Part shown: positions 44,407-55,788 of the stretch, in pieces
Position numbering within the stretch: the stretch's first letter is position 1
Layout of the letters: every line of letters begins with the position of its first letter
NCBI GenBank assembly: GCA_009869945.1
Contig: WIXG01000204.1
Span: 62,001-126,000, forward strand
From: Mesaphorura yosii
Taxonomy: Eukaryota; Arthropoda; Collembola; Poduromorpha; Tullbergiidae
DNA: 64,000 nt
Reading direction: 5' to 3'
Made by a program: the position numbers and the translations under genes
Notes under the pieces: model-generated
Told to the model about the DNA's origin: nothing
The model's database searches: none
Seen by the model: the letters and a program-made list of their open reading frames with translations, nothing else

Positions 44407-46851
44407 ATGAAAAGTGCGGTATTTTGGCTGACTTTTTCTGGCTTCATCATGTCTGGCCTGCCGGTCACAACATCGGCCTCAATCAATGTCAACTGGATTC
44501 TGAATGAATTTCATGACCATTGGACTCATATAATCTTGAGTCAGACATCCGTTGAGATTGAACCATTCCAGCACGCAATTTCCATTTCTGTTGTCGGAAG
44601 TGTGTATCAAGTTGCAAGCAGACACATGCAAGTCTCTTTGCCCAAGCGTTTGATTCTGCTTCTGCTACCAGAAGATTCCATTCCGGACATTCCAGTTGGC
44701 ATTTCGGATGGCGATCGAGATTGTATTGGACAACGCCCACATCGCACACAGATTTGTTTTAAATTTCCAACAAATTACGCCATCTGGGCCAATGATGTAA
44801 GCACAGCGACTTCATTTGCGGCCACCATCAGTTGGCAGCAGGCGTATCAAGTTCGTTTGAGGCACTTTCTGTTCATTGCAAATGAGAACCACGTCGTTCG
44901 GAAAGCGTACGGCGGATCTGCAGGGATTCTGATGACGGAGTTGGCAAATTGTACTGGGATTGCACAGGAAGGCAGTTGCAAGAAGGAGATTGACAGCGTC
45001 GACACTCTTCTTGCAACCAATGACCCGCCTCGGAAGATTGAGAGACAGTGGGCGCACTTCAATGGAGAAAAGTGCGAAATGGAAGGCTCGTCGGCTAGCA
45101 GCGTCGAAGAACTGACGCGTGCAATTTCAAACATGACAAGAAGGACAGCGAGAAAATTAAATCTCGGCGCGAATCCATTCCGAATTGAAGAAAACACGTG
45201 GAACATTTTGGAAGACGAACTGACGATGGATTCGGTCGTCAGTCATTTAATCATCGAAGGAATTGAGGCAGATTTCCTGGACGTTCGGTGCGATGTTTCT
45301 TGGAGTCAGACAGCCAAATCACCCTTATCAATACAGGCCTGGTTCACTCAGAATGTTAAATGGATGAGCACATCACAACGAAGCATTTCGTTCATCTCGG
45401 AGTACAATACCAAGAAAGTTTTTCCGTTCCTTCACAACCACCACCCTCCGGCCACAGGCCTTGCGCTAGGGTTGGTCAGCATGAAGGATTTGTACGTGGC
45501 CACTTGCGACGGGGATTCTGACATCGCCCGTTATCGGTTTTTCTTGGATGCTTTTGAGCCTTCGACTTGGTACCTAATTCTGCTAACAATTGGCACCATG
45601 ACAACCTTCATCCTCGCTCTTTGTGTTTGGCTGGAAGGATTGGTCCACTCGGCTGGGACTTTGGTTTATAATTTGCTTGTGTTGGGGTTTGGCGTGCTTT
45701 TTGGGCTCGCGCCGGATTTACGAAATGAAATTAGTTCGAGGCCGAGAATATTCCGATGCTTCGTGTTGACATTTGGGCTGTGGGCGTTCGTCTCCGTCAA
45801 GTTGGCGGCAATTTACTCTGCTTTGTTTACAACTGAATTTGTGATTCCGACTCTAGCTAAGTCGCCTTGGACATCCGTGTCACAGTTGAAAGGGTTCGTG
45901 ATTTATCACTGGGGCCCGGATGACTTGGCGATTCCGACGGTTCCAAGTGCGTGGACCTGGAGGGAACAATACGACTGGTTTCTGTTCTATGGTGAGGATC
46001 AAACTGGTTTTGAATGCTGCGTCGGTGTGCGTGAACGGTTACGCTTGTCCAAGACTTTGAATGCTTCAGAATGTCATCAACCGGACTGTCCGGTCATCAA
46101 CAAATTACTGGACGCAGGCATCAAGTGGGATCACCTTCCATTGTGGGATTGGTGGTATGTGGGAGAAGCAAATTCCGAGTTCAAAGAAGGAAACACGCCA
46201 GCCACAAACGTCTTTGCTTTCAAAGAGAAACCGACGATTGGGGCAGTTTTCAAACAACGCCGTTCCAGCAGCAAAGACATCACAAATTTTGCTGCAGCCA
46301 TTGTGTCATGTGATAAATCAGTCATTCTGGATACGGATGACGAACTGAAATTCTTTGCTAGGTATGCGAAGGCAACCACTGGGCGGACGATGTCGAAAGT
46401 TGGTGAAAGTGTTGGGCAGGAAATCATGGCGTACACATTCTTTCACAATGGAGTCGATTCGATTTCGGGGTACGCCTACGAACGCCTACAAAATATTTTC
46501 TCGTCGGGGATATTTCATATTTGGGAAAAGTGGTTCAACGAAAAGCATCAAAATATTTGGCGTTATAAAATTTGGAGGCTGCAACGAGATGGCGGTTTAG
46601 TCGATGAGAGTGAGGGTGAGCCATTGTCAATGGGTTCGAGTTTACAAGCAGCATTCTACGTCCTGGCCTGTGGAAGCCTGGCCGCATTCGTCTGCTTCCT
46701 TCTCGAACAGACGCGGCGACGCGGCTCGGAACAGTCAAATAAATTAAATGCTGTGCTGATGGACTATGAAGAGGATAAAATGAATAAATTATGCGGATAT
46801 CAAACTTGTGAGGGTAAAACCACTTTGCAGAAGTACTTCGTGGGCTTGTGA
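44407..46851 (+). CDS. ionotropic receptor-like protein, 814 aa, intronless
   Basis: I chose ATG 44407; it is followed directly by a signal peptide (MKSAVFWLTFSGFIMSGLPV). The frame is open further upstream but without an ATG. A long extracellular part (~25-385) precedes membrane helices near residues 388-409, 420-436 and 452-478, then the second half of the ligand-binding region and a last helix near 748-769. This is the iGluR/IR topology. The gate region (KLAAIYSALFTTEF) is a diverged form of the SYTANLAAF motif. The IR-type ligand-binding residues are hard to place, so it is a fast-evolving member. Sequence similarity to the receptor at 9184 is low. Confidence 0.8.
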   Translation: MKSAVFWLTFSGFIMSGLPVTTSASINVNWILNEFHDHWTHIILSQTSVEIEPFQHAISISVVGSVYQVASRHMQVSLPKRLILLLLPEDSIPDIPVGISDGDRDCIGQRPHRTQICFKFPTNYAIWANDVSTATSFAATISWQQAYQVRLRHFLFIANENHVVRKAYGGSAGILMTELANCTGIAQEGSCKKEIDSVDTLLATNDPPRKIERQWAHFNGEKCEMEGSSASSVEELTRAISNMTRRTARKLNLGANPFRIEENTWNILEDELTMDSVVSHLIIEGIEADFLDVRCDVSWSQTAKSPLSIQAWFTQNVKWMSTSQRSISFISEYNTKKVFPFLHNHHPPATGLALGLVSMKDLYVATCDGDSDIARYRFFLDAFEPSTWYLILLTIGTMTTFILALCVWLEGLVHSAGTLVYNLLVLGFGVLFGLAPDLRNEISSRPRIFRCFVLTFGLWAFVSVKLAAIYSALFTTEFVIPTLAKSPWTSVSQLKGFVIYHWGPDDLAIPTVPSAWTWREQYDWFLFYGEDQTGFECCVGVRERLRLSKTLNASECHQPDCPVINKLLDAGIKWDHLPLWDWWYVGEANSEFKEGNTPATNVFAFKEKPTIGAVFKQRRSSSKDITNFAAAIVSCDKSVILDTDDELKFFARYAKATTGRTMSKVGESVGQEIMAYTFFHNGVDSISGYAYERLQNIFSSGIFHIWEKWFNEKHQNIWRYKIWRLQRDGGLVDESEGEPLSMGSSLQAAFYVLACGSLAAFVCFLLEQTRRRGSEQSNKLNAVLMDYEEDKMNKLCGYQTCEGKTTLQKYFVGL

Positions 46852-47526
46852 CATGCAATGAGTAAGGAGCGTTGATTGGATCAATTTCAGAATCTGGAAT
46901 TGTCTAATAAATGGTTTAACGACTGAAATTGTCGCTCCATAAAGAGTATTTCAATTTACAGGTACAGCGCTGCGGCCTGCCCATAGTTTCCAAATATAAG
47001 TCTGCATTCAAACTGGAGTTCACACGGAACGTCTCCACCTGGGATAGGGAGGCAGCGAATTTAGAAAGAAATTTTACTAATGCACGAATTCGCAAGTCTG
47101 GCCACGACAGCGCAAAGTGGGGCCGACGCTTACTTCGATAGGTGATACGTTGACAAGTTTTACGCATGACTTGGTGAATTTCAATGAAAGATGCATTTTT
47201 TGATCCCGTTTTCGTCTTGCCTCAACACTGAATACCATACTGAAGGTGCATGCTTCACTTTAATGCTGCCAACAAAATGCTCTTCCCTTTTACATGCACC
47301 AGTTTCTATTTTAATTTTTTACATAGACTTTTATGCCTTGTCTTTTAACGCATCAGATTATCACATATCACGCCTGACCCTGATTCATTTCACGCCAAAC
47401 AATCGAAGCATGATGCATGCAATTCTGTTCATCTGATCATGCCGGACTCTCGCCGACAGACGAGAGCTTGTTCTTAGTTCTTGAGGCCAGTTCTCGTGGT
47501 TTCAGTTCGTCATCAGCCATTGCAGC
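46852..47526. other. intergenic, no gene recognised
   Basis: Short ORFs only; A/T-rich toward the right end. Upstream region of the small secreted protein. Confidence 0.4.
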
Positions 47527-47883
47527 ATGCGGGCGTGGTTGGCAGCAATCCGGGTCCTGCTTTGTGTGCTCGTGTCAGGAGCCACTGCATGTGGGCCCGT
47601 GCGCAGAGACCCCAGCTGGATGGCCGAGGCCAGCAGCATTCAAGATCAGCATGACAGCCGGAAACTGATCACGACATCCGACGTGTACGACAAACTAGCC
47701 GACATCGTGATCGACTTTATCGGCAATGTGTTTGCCACTTACGTGTACGACCTGTGGAAGGCGGGTCTAGTCCCCAAAGACGACGACCGACAAGCGCAGC
47801 AGCGCCGCAAAAGGAAGTCTGACTGCAACTGCAGGTGCGAGCAGCAATCACCGCCGCCAAAGAAGCCGAATCACACGTGGTAG
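47527..47883 (+). CDS. small secreted protein with multibasic site and Cys-rich end, 118 aa
   Basis: A single exon. A signal peptide covers residues 1-21 (WLAAIRVLLCVLVSGATA). The middle (about 45-80) looks helical (VYDKLADIVIDFIGNVFATYVYDLW). It is followed by a multibasic RRKRK stretch and a compact C-N-C-R-C motif before a Pro/Lys end. The basic run could be a convertase cleavage site, releasing a short Cys-containing peptide, or simply a charged linker. No family recognised. Confidence 0.5.
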   Translation: MRAWLAAIRVLLCVLVSGATACGPVRRDPSWMAEASSIQDQHDSRKLITTSDVYDKLADIVIDFIGNVFATYVYDLWKAGLVPKDDDRQAQQRRKRKSDCNCRCEQQSPPPKKPNHTW

Positions 47884-49300
47884 TGGTGAGAAAATAATCT
47901 CTTTCGTGAATCGCGATGCACGTGCACGTGGAGACGGTGTTTTCGAGCACGTGAATGAGACTGGACGGTACCTGCAGCACGGCAGGGGCGATCAGTTTGG
48001 GTATAAATACGAGGCTCAACTGAGACTGAAGTTGCCTCAATCAGACGGGGCAATTGCTGGTAACTGCAGTTGCTCCGGGTTGAGGCCACTGGGTTCGTGC
48101 AGGCTGACAGAGGTGAGAGCGAAAGTACACAGAATTTTGGCAAAGCAGATGAATAATCTCTGTACTATTTAATAATTCGTAGGAACCGGGAAAAGCTCAG
48201 AGGACGCCCGTCCTCTTCGTCCGACCATCGCTTTGGATTCGGACACGTGATTGGTGTCGACGCCCTGCATGTGGCTCCATTCACCACAGTTTCGCGCCCC
48301 CACTTTAAATATATCGGGGAAAGTCTGATGCATGGAGCCACACGCCTCGGTCACCGGCTCCAGCCAATAACTCTCCGAAGCCCTCCCGCTGAGTTCCCAC
48401 ACTCCTCATCTTCGCATCGCACCCTTTTATGTAAATAACAAAGCAAAAGTATCAATAAAAGGAACTAATCACTATTATATTGGTTTCGTTCGAGAAATTA
48501 TATTCTTTGCCAGTCACCAGTTTCTATTCTATCGCAACTGCACTCTTCCATGAGACTTCTACTCAGGTTGTACAGTTTCTACGTAGGAATATGTAACTTC
48601 CCACTGATTTTGGCCAGATCATCACGGAGGTGTAAGAAAAGACAAACTCGATCAATCAAAGTGTGCACATTTGGCTTAGCTACCCAAGCTCGGTCGGGCT
48701 AATTCTGTTGGTGTCAATTCCGAGACACGACGAGTTACGCATGACTTCACATTATTGCAACAAATGAAGAAAGTGAACAACTTTACACAAAATTCCATAT
48801 GAGAATCGGTCCTTCTAGTTGAGTATGATTCTTCGTTTGGATTCGGTTTAGATGACACGACTCACTGCAAATATGTTGATGTGATGCGGCTACGGGACAG
48901 ATGAACGTTATTTCTATTTCTGATATCACAAGAGGTCCAGTTTTCTGCACACCTGATCTCACTCGATTTTTGCACACGAGTTGGAGTGCTTTATTTATCT
49001 TCAGCTAATCCGCTGGTCGCTACAGCCGCATGTTCTGGACTGATAAGGCGCAAGCCAGGCTCCAGAAACAAATTTGATTCGTGGCTAATCGTAATCGAAT
49101 CATCAGCTAATCGTGTGGATTGAATGATTGAGGTCAATGAATGTCAGAATTCAAGTACTTACTGATACTAGTATTCAAACGATTGCTGCGCTGTGATCTG
49201 GGAATCAAAATCCCACGATTTCTCACGGTCCAAGTTCATTTTAGTTTGGCTCTCGCTGAAGCCTTGAATTCCAAAACCAGTTTTCAGTCTTCCGTGCAAA
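47884..49300. other. 1.4 kb; possible non-coding transcription unit
   Basis: A TATAAATA at 48002-48009 and an AATAAA at 48454-48459 frame ~450 bp with no convincing ORF. Within it an 11-bp inverted repeat (tgtggctccat / atggagccaca) lies near 48269 and 48335. From 48460 to 49300 nothing was recognised except the 5' flank of the aminopeptidase. Confidence 0.3.
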
Positions 49301-52300
49301 ATGACGCAAACTGCTTGTCTTTCCTTCGTTTGCCTTGTGCTTCTTGTGTCCATTGTGCCTGACGTCAGACCGGAGTTGGGTGACCTGCCACCCGACCACT
49401 GGAGCCTGAGCCCCAAGTACAGACTCCCTACGACGCTCGTGCCGAGCCACTATGACCTGCGTATTATTCCGATTCTTGACACTCCCGTGGAGGGTCACGC
49501 ACCGTTTACGGCGCCAGGATCCGTGAGTATCGACGTGGAGTGCGTGCAGAGCACCGACAATGTCACACTTCATGCCAGTTCCATTGTCAACATCACCGAG
49601 GCGTCGGTTGTGGTGCTGGACATCACAACAAATCAACCCGTTCCCATCACTCGCTTCGAAAGCGAAGACATTCTGGACTTCTTCATCGTAAGGTTGGCGG
49701 AGTCACTCCAGACTGGTCGCATGTACAGAATTCAGATGGATTTCATCGCCCCGGTTGCCACCGACCTCCTGAATGGTCTCTACTTGAGCAAACATACAAG
49801 TCCAGGATCCAACGAAACGTCATACGCAGCGGCTACTCAGTTCCAAATGTTTTCCTTCAGACAAATGTCACCAGGATTCGATGAACCAGCCCTCAAAGCA
49901 ACATTTGTAAGTCGAGCCACTTAATTACATGTTGCATTGCTTAGAAATGCAGCGAGCGTGTAAGCGTTATTTATTTGACCGTCAGGATATCAGCATTGGA
50001 TTCTGGCCAGACAAGTACCACACCTTGTGCAACACAAAACGTATATCGACAGCGCCCATCGACGTCCCTGAATTCGAAGGATGGATGTGGGACAAGTATG
50101 AACGTACGGTGGTCATGTCTCCGTACCTCATCGCCCTTGTTGTCTCGGACTTTCAATTTGTTGAGGCGGAGGCTGGCCTGTACCGCTTGCCGGTGCGAGT
50201 GTACGGCGTACCTCACCAAATTGCGAATGGCGACGGAGACTATGCGGCGTCTACTGCGGCCGTGCAGACGGGGTATCTCGAGGACCTTTACGAGACTGAG
50301 TACCCTCTGTCCAAGATGGACATCGCCGGCGTGCCCGACTTTCTGTACGGCGCAATGGAGAATTGGGGCCTGATCACGTTCACGCCGAGCCTACTCCTGT
50401 ATACGGTGAATGTGAGCACGGAGCAGGAGCGAGGCGGCATCAGCCACACACTCGCGCACGAGATCGGTCACTACCTATTCGGGAATGTTGTGACGTGCGC
50501 CTGGTGGAACGACATTTGGCTGCAGGAGGGACTGACAACGTACGCCAGTGTGTTTGCATGGCAGCACTCTCAGCCCGAGTTCGAGCCGATCAAATGGTTC
50601 CACGTTGACGCCTTCCAAAACTCATTGCGCACAGAAGAGTTCGGTACGTCGGTGGGAAAAGAGTTCCAGAACAATGGATCGCAGAAGATTATCGACAACT
50701 TCAACGACGTGACGGCGAGGAAAGGCGGAGTGCTCTTTCGAATGATGGCTGGGTTTCTGGGACACGAGACGGTGCGCAAGGGCATCGTGCGTTATCTGCA
50801 TGGCCTACTGTACGGGTCAGGAACGCAGGCCGATTTCTTCACTTACATCACTGAACAAGCCCTCGCTGATGGGATACCACTGCCGGACGGTGTGAACACA
50901 GTAAACGAAATCATGTACACGTACACGTACAATCGTGGACTTCCAATTCTTTACGTGTACAATGTGACCGGAGACTCCACACAAGTCCACATCAGCCAGC
51001 GGCACTACCGCGGAACCGACTCCACTCAAGAAGACTCGAGTGGCTGGTTCATCCCCGTCACGGTGGCCACGCAAGACCGTCCTGATTTCGAGACGACCAC
51101 TCCCGCGCTCTGGATGCGCCCACTGCAGGAGGAGGCCACGCTTCAAGTGGACGACCTAAACAAATGGCTCATCATAAACCCGGGCGGTCGAGGCTACTAT
51201 CGCGTTGTGTACAACGCCTACCTTACACAACTCATTCAGAACCAGCTGGACACCGACCACACCGTCATCAGAGCAGAGAGTCGAAGTCAGCTCCTCGACG
51301 ACTACTTCATGGCTGCGTTCCAGAACGGCTCGACATACACCGACATTGAAACGGCGCTGGGGCTGACGACGTACTTGGGGGAAGAGTCGGACAGAATCGT
51401 GTGGGAGACGCTGATTATCAACTTGAGAAGCGCTTTTGGGCTTTTCATGGGCACGCCAGCATTTCCCGAGTTTAAAGTATGTGCACTGAAATGATTGCAG
51501 CTATAGCGTGAAATTGTGAATAATTTCCATTTATGGTTCAATTGTGCAGAAATACTTTCTACCGAAACTTCTCTCCGCGCTCTCACTAATCGACTTCAGG
51601 CAGGATCCCCACCTACCCCACCACAAAGGCGCAAATGCGATCCTGCGAGCGATGTTACTCGACTGGGTCTGTAAGATGGACTCTGCCGAGTGCAACAATT
51701 ACACAAGGGACCTACTGGACGCTTGGAAACTGGACCCGAACAATTACATGTAATGGAGACACCACGATTTATGCGATTTAGTTCATGATACGCTTTTTGA
51801 CTGCAGAATTCCTCCGGACGTCCACGCTGCAATTTCCTGCAATGCACTAGCAATCGGTACACAGGCCGATGTTGACTTCATTTTCGGACGGTACGCTGCC
51901 GCGACAAACGTCGGGCAGAAGGGAAGACTGCTGACCGCGCTGGCCTGCTCCAGAGACCCTGCCGTCCTCGTGGGGTACGTAGTCTATTTTACTCCAACTT
52001 TTCCGAACGTCACTTCGAGATGCGTATCGTTTTCTATTATATAGGATACTTGAGGAGGCTGTCAAAGTAGATTCGAGATTTGCGGAAGCGGACAGAATTA
52101 CTGCAATGCAGCGTGTGGCGGCGAATCACCTGTCTCGGGCTTTAACGCTAAATTTCCTCAACACAAATTTGGCTACGGTGCTGGAGAGACTTGGAACAGC
52201 TGGCGTTACCCGAGTCGTGAGTACATTGAGCGTGAATATGGCAAGCGCCTCGGAGTTGTCATCGGTGAGTGAAGGCTGAGAGAAAAGCTGCAACAGCAGC

Positions 52301-52522
52301 TTGAAATTGGCAAAAAAAAATAAGCTCTTCTGGTGGCGCGTTCTGTCAGATGGTAAACTGGTGCGTTTTTTTTTACAGGTCACTACATTTATCAATAACA
52401 ACGAGGCTGCTCTGGACTCGATCGTTGCGACACTACGGAGTTACCTTCCAAACATTCAAAAGAATATCAACTGGAGAAACACATACGAAGCTCGCATGGC
52501 GTACTGGATGAATAAAAACTAA
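49301..52522 (+). CDS. secreted M1 aminopeptidase N-like protein, 942 aa
   Basis: Six exons, 49301-49906, 49986-51476, 51550-51749, 51807-51974, 52045-52264 and 52379-52522; all phases agree. A signal peptide covers residues 1-~24. The substrate motif G-A-M-E-N is at ~324 and the zinc motif H-E-I-G-H at ~360, followed by W-L-Q-E-G-L for the third zinc ligand. In the block before K-G-G-V-L-F-R-M-M the usual catalytic Tyr (S-Y-x-K-G) is replaced; here it reads T-A-R-K-G, with Ala at about residue 446. The ERAP1-C domain fills exons 2-6. There is no GPI signal at the C-terminus, so the protein is secreted. It may trim N-terminal residues of peptides weakly, or not at all, given the missing Tyr. 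The last exon is related to the stranded fragment at 7265-7484. Confidence 0.9.
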
Positions 52523-52933
52523 AGTTCATTATTTTTGCACAAAGCGCTCAGGTTAATGACTCAATAAATTGATTAATAAACTATAAATATTTTTACACTC
52601 TGCTCAATACTTTCCTCCAATCTCCAACCTCATTTCTTGAACGACTGGAATAATTCTGAGCGGGTCAAGTGATTGGTTAAAACATCAGAAGCTTTTTTTA
52701 TTGCTTATTGTCACAATTTTAGGTAAAATTTCTGTGGACGTCCCTGAGCGATAGAAGTACGTATAGCATTATGGCAGCTGCAGTAAATAAATATGACTTT
52801 AATCTCAGTCATAGAAGACAGTATTTGCTGAAAAGGATGGCTTCTGAAATCTGAATCTGAATGACTGATTGACTTGTCGCGTGTTGACTAAATGCGTTAG
52901 TTTGGCTGGTGCCTTGAAGCGGCTGATCAGTGA
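52523..52933. other. convergent 3' ends of aminopeptidase and merlin
   Basis: Several AATAAA/ATTAATAAA signals near 52563-52580 serve the plus-strand gene. No further gene. Confidence 0.5.
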
Positions 52934-55788
52934 TCAGAGTTCTTCGAAGAATGCAACTCGGGATTTGGTAGAACCGGTCCGAATCTGCAACGAAAATTTA
53001 AAAAAACACATGACGGATCAAAAATACTGCTTTATAGAAACATTTAAAGATGTGATTGATTACCTTTCGGAGGGTCGAATACTTATTTTCTCCCGAAAGC
53101 AGCTGTTCGTTGTGAATAAGATCGTAGGGGGTCTGCTTCTCTTCCAGTTTGAGGTCTTCAATCTCAGTCTTGAGTTCACGTAGCTGCTCCTGAAGGTGTT
53201 TGCTCTTCTCCAAGTACTCGATGCGTTCACGCTCAATTTCCATTGTCAACGGGTCGAGGAGACTGAGGGGATCGTACGCCGCTGCGGCGGCGGCAGCGGA
53301 AGGCGAGGCGCCCATCATGGAGTTGCTAGCCATCGCCAGCGGGTTGTTGTTATAGCCCATGCTCATACCCATGCCCGAGCTGCCGACCACTGCGCTGGAA
53401 CTACTGTTGTGCTGGTGGCTGTGGTTCCTGTGATGATGGTGATAGTGCTTCGTTCCCGTGTTTGTCGCACTTCGACTGCCGCTGGCATTGGTCCACTGCT
53501 GCTGTGGTTGATGCTGGCCGTAGTGTTCAATCGGGATGCCAACGGAGCTGATGGGATACAGCAAATGCGACGAGGGCAGGTGAACATTGTTGTTGTAAGC
53601 CGGAACTGCGACATTGTACTGCCCAGGCAGTCCATAGTGCATACTGCCCGATGAAACCGAGCTCACAGAGACCACCGAGCTCGGTGGTGAGCTCATCTGT
53701 AGGTCATCCCCTCCGTTGTTATTGTTTGCATTGTTGAGTGCCAGTTGCTGGAGTCTGGCATGGAGCTGCTGCTGTTGTTGTTGTTGCTGTTGCTGGTAGT
53801 AGTGACTAGAGCTGCTGTTGCCATAGTTGCTGCTGGAGCCAAAATTGCTGCTGTTGCCAAAGTTGCTGCTGTTACCAAAATTACTGCTGCTACTAGTATA
53901 CGATGGTGAAAGTTGCTGCTGGTGGTGGCGCTGGAGTGTCGACTGGTGGGAGTGCATGGCCGACTGGGCGGCGACAGCTGCTTGGAGCTGCAAATGATGT
54001 GGTTGTTGGTTAGGACTCGATAATAGCATTTGGTAGGATGAGCCAGACGTGGTTGTGGAAATTATCGAGGGCGGTCCACCGCTGCCGCTTAGAGCAACTC
54101 CGGGCTCGGATAGGAACTGCAGTAACTTCTCCTTTGCGTCCTTCTCAGCCAATCGCGCTTTCAGCAAGTCGTTCTTGAGACGATCAGCTTCCATTGTGCG
54201 CTTGTCAGACTCGGCCATGATTCGCGAGACAACCTGTTCAGTGTCTCGCATGCGTTCCTCCATCAAAATCTTCTCTTCCTCAGTTCGAATCGCGGTTTCT
54301 CGAACTCGATTCGCCTCGAGCTCGGCTTCGGCTGCCTTCTGGTTGAGAAGCGAGGCTTCTTCTTCAGCTACGCGAGATTTTTCGGCCAGTAGTTCAGCTG
54401 CCTCTTCAGATCGGATCAGCGCCTCTTTGGCGAGGCGAATCTCTTCTTGGTACTCCATCAGCTTTCGTTCCAGTTGCGCTTTGTCTCGTTCAGCCTCTTC
54501 CCGGAGCTTTTTCTCTCGTGCCAGCTTGCTGCGCTCAAATTGACGCCTAACAATTAGAGCCAGTAGATTAAGGCTAAATCGGGTCGGAGTAAAGTTTCTC
54601 TTAACCTGTTAAGATTTACCTGAGCTTTTCCTCCTTCGCCTGCGCCTTCATCTGCTGTAGATCCATCGGGTCGGGTTTCCTTCGTCGCATAAACAAGTCA
54701 TGATTGCCAATGCAGAGTTCCAGAATCAGCCTGTTCATTCGTAGCTTTTGTGACGTGAATGTAAAATTCGGTGCAGCCCTGTCGATCGGCTTGATTGTGA
54801 ATCGCTTGTCGTCAAAGCTGATGTTTCTGATCTCGGACCACGGGAAACTAATTTTTGGTGTGAGTTTGTTCTCCTTCTCGTACACGTTGAGTCCGAGAGG
54901 CGTTACGCCGAGCCAGAGCTCGCTATCCTTTTTGTTGGTGATTGGAAAGTAGTTGACTCCGTACATGTCCAGGTCCTGTGTGATCTTCAAGTACTCCATT
55001 TCTGCTTCGTCTCGGGTCATTCCCTTGTGATCAGCATACCAAACCTTGATTCGCTCCTCCCACATGTCGCTGGTCATCTGGTACTGGTCGATGACTCGTT
55101 GTGGGAGCAGATCATCACTGGCCAGCATGCCTGGAGTGTACGAACTCTCGTCAAAGTCGCCGTACTTGGCTTGCACCGCGTACGAGGCGAGGAGCACCGA
55201 GGCTTCTGGGGGGCAGTAAATGTCCATGGACAAAATCGCCTGCTTTGTTTGCAAGAAGAATAGATGCTGCGTGATCTCCTGAACGAGTTCCTCGGCCACG
55301 TCCTCCGGGAAGAACTTGGCCACAAACATGAAGTTCATGGTCGAATTTTCGTCTTTGCCAATGATCGTCCCCTGTTCACGAACTGAAACAAGTTGATTTG
55401 TTAAGTTTAGAGTAGTCAAGTCAAGTTAAGTTAATTTAAGTTTAGTCAATTTTTGTTAGTTACCTTTCTTTTCCAAGCGAATCCAAGAAGCGCTTCCTTT
55501 GCTATCCCGATATTGCAGGGAAAAGTAAGTGGTTTCCCGGAGTCCGACTGTGCGACAGACGAGGTCAAATAGATCACGGCCAAGAGCTTTCCACTATTCG
55601 AAACCCAAGAGTTACACATCAGCAATTAATTTGTGGAGATAATATTTTATATATGAATACTGAAAGAGGAAATAAATTGTAAGCCAGGCTTGACTAACCT
55701 CGAGATCAAAATCAAGTTCGGCATCCATGGTCGTCACGTGCACGCGGAAGGTTTTGACGACCCCGGCTGCTTTCTTCTTGACCAGCAT
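52934..55788 (-). CDS. Mer: merlin (neurofibromin-2 homologue) with long low-complexity insert, 838 aa
   Basis: Exons, high to low: 55788(ATG)-55699, 55593-55464, 55382-54620, 54546-53064, 52984-52934; phases all match. FERM domain residues ~1-300 include [19 protein letters not shown] and [11 protein letters not shown], nearly as in vertebrate merlin. The coiled coil spans ~300-470. A Gln/Asn/Ser/His-rich stretch (~472-752) holds a Q10 run and N-F-G-N-S-S repeats. The merlin tail (~754-838) ends [10 protein letters not shown], the family signature. Merlin links cortical actin and membrane proteins to Hippo signalling. The exon 1 frame opens upstream to 55878 without another ATG, so ATG 55788 is preferred: MLVKKKAAG precedes K-T-F-R-V-H-V. 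Confidence 0.93.
53273..54113 (-). repeat. low-complexity insert inside merlin
   Basis: About 280 codons of Gln, Asn, Ser, His and Gly with a polyQ run (~53765-53795), a polyA run (~53275-53300) and imperfect N-F-G-N-S-S repeats (~53815-53885). It stays in frame throughout and has no donor/acceptor pair that would remove it cleanly. Confidence 0.75.
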
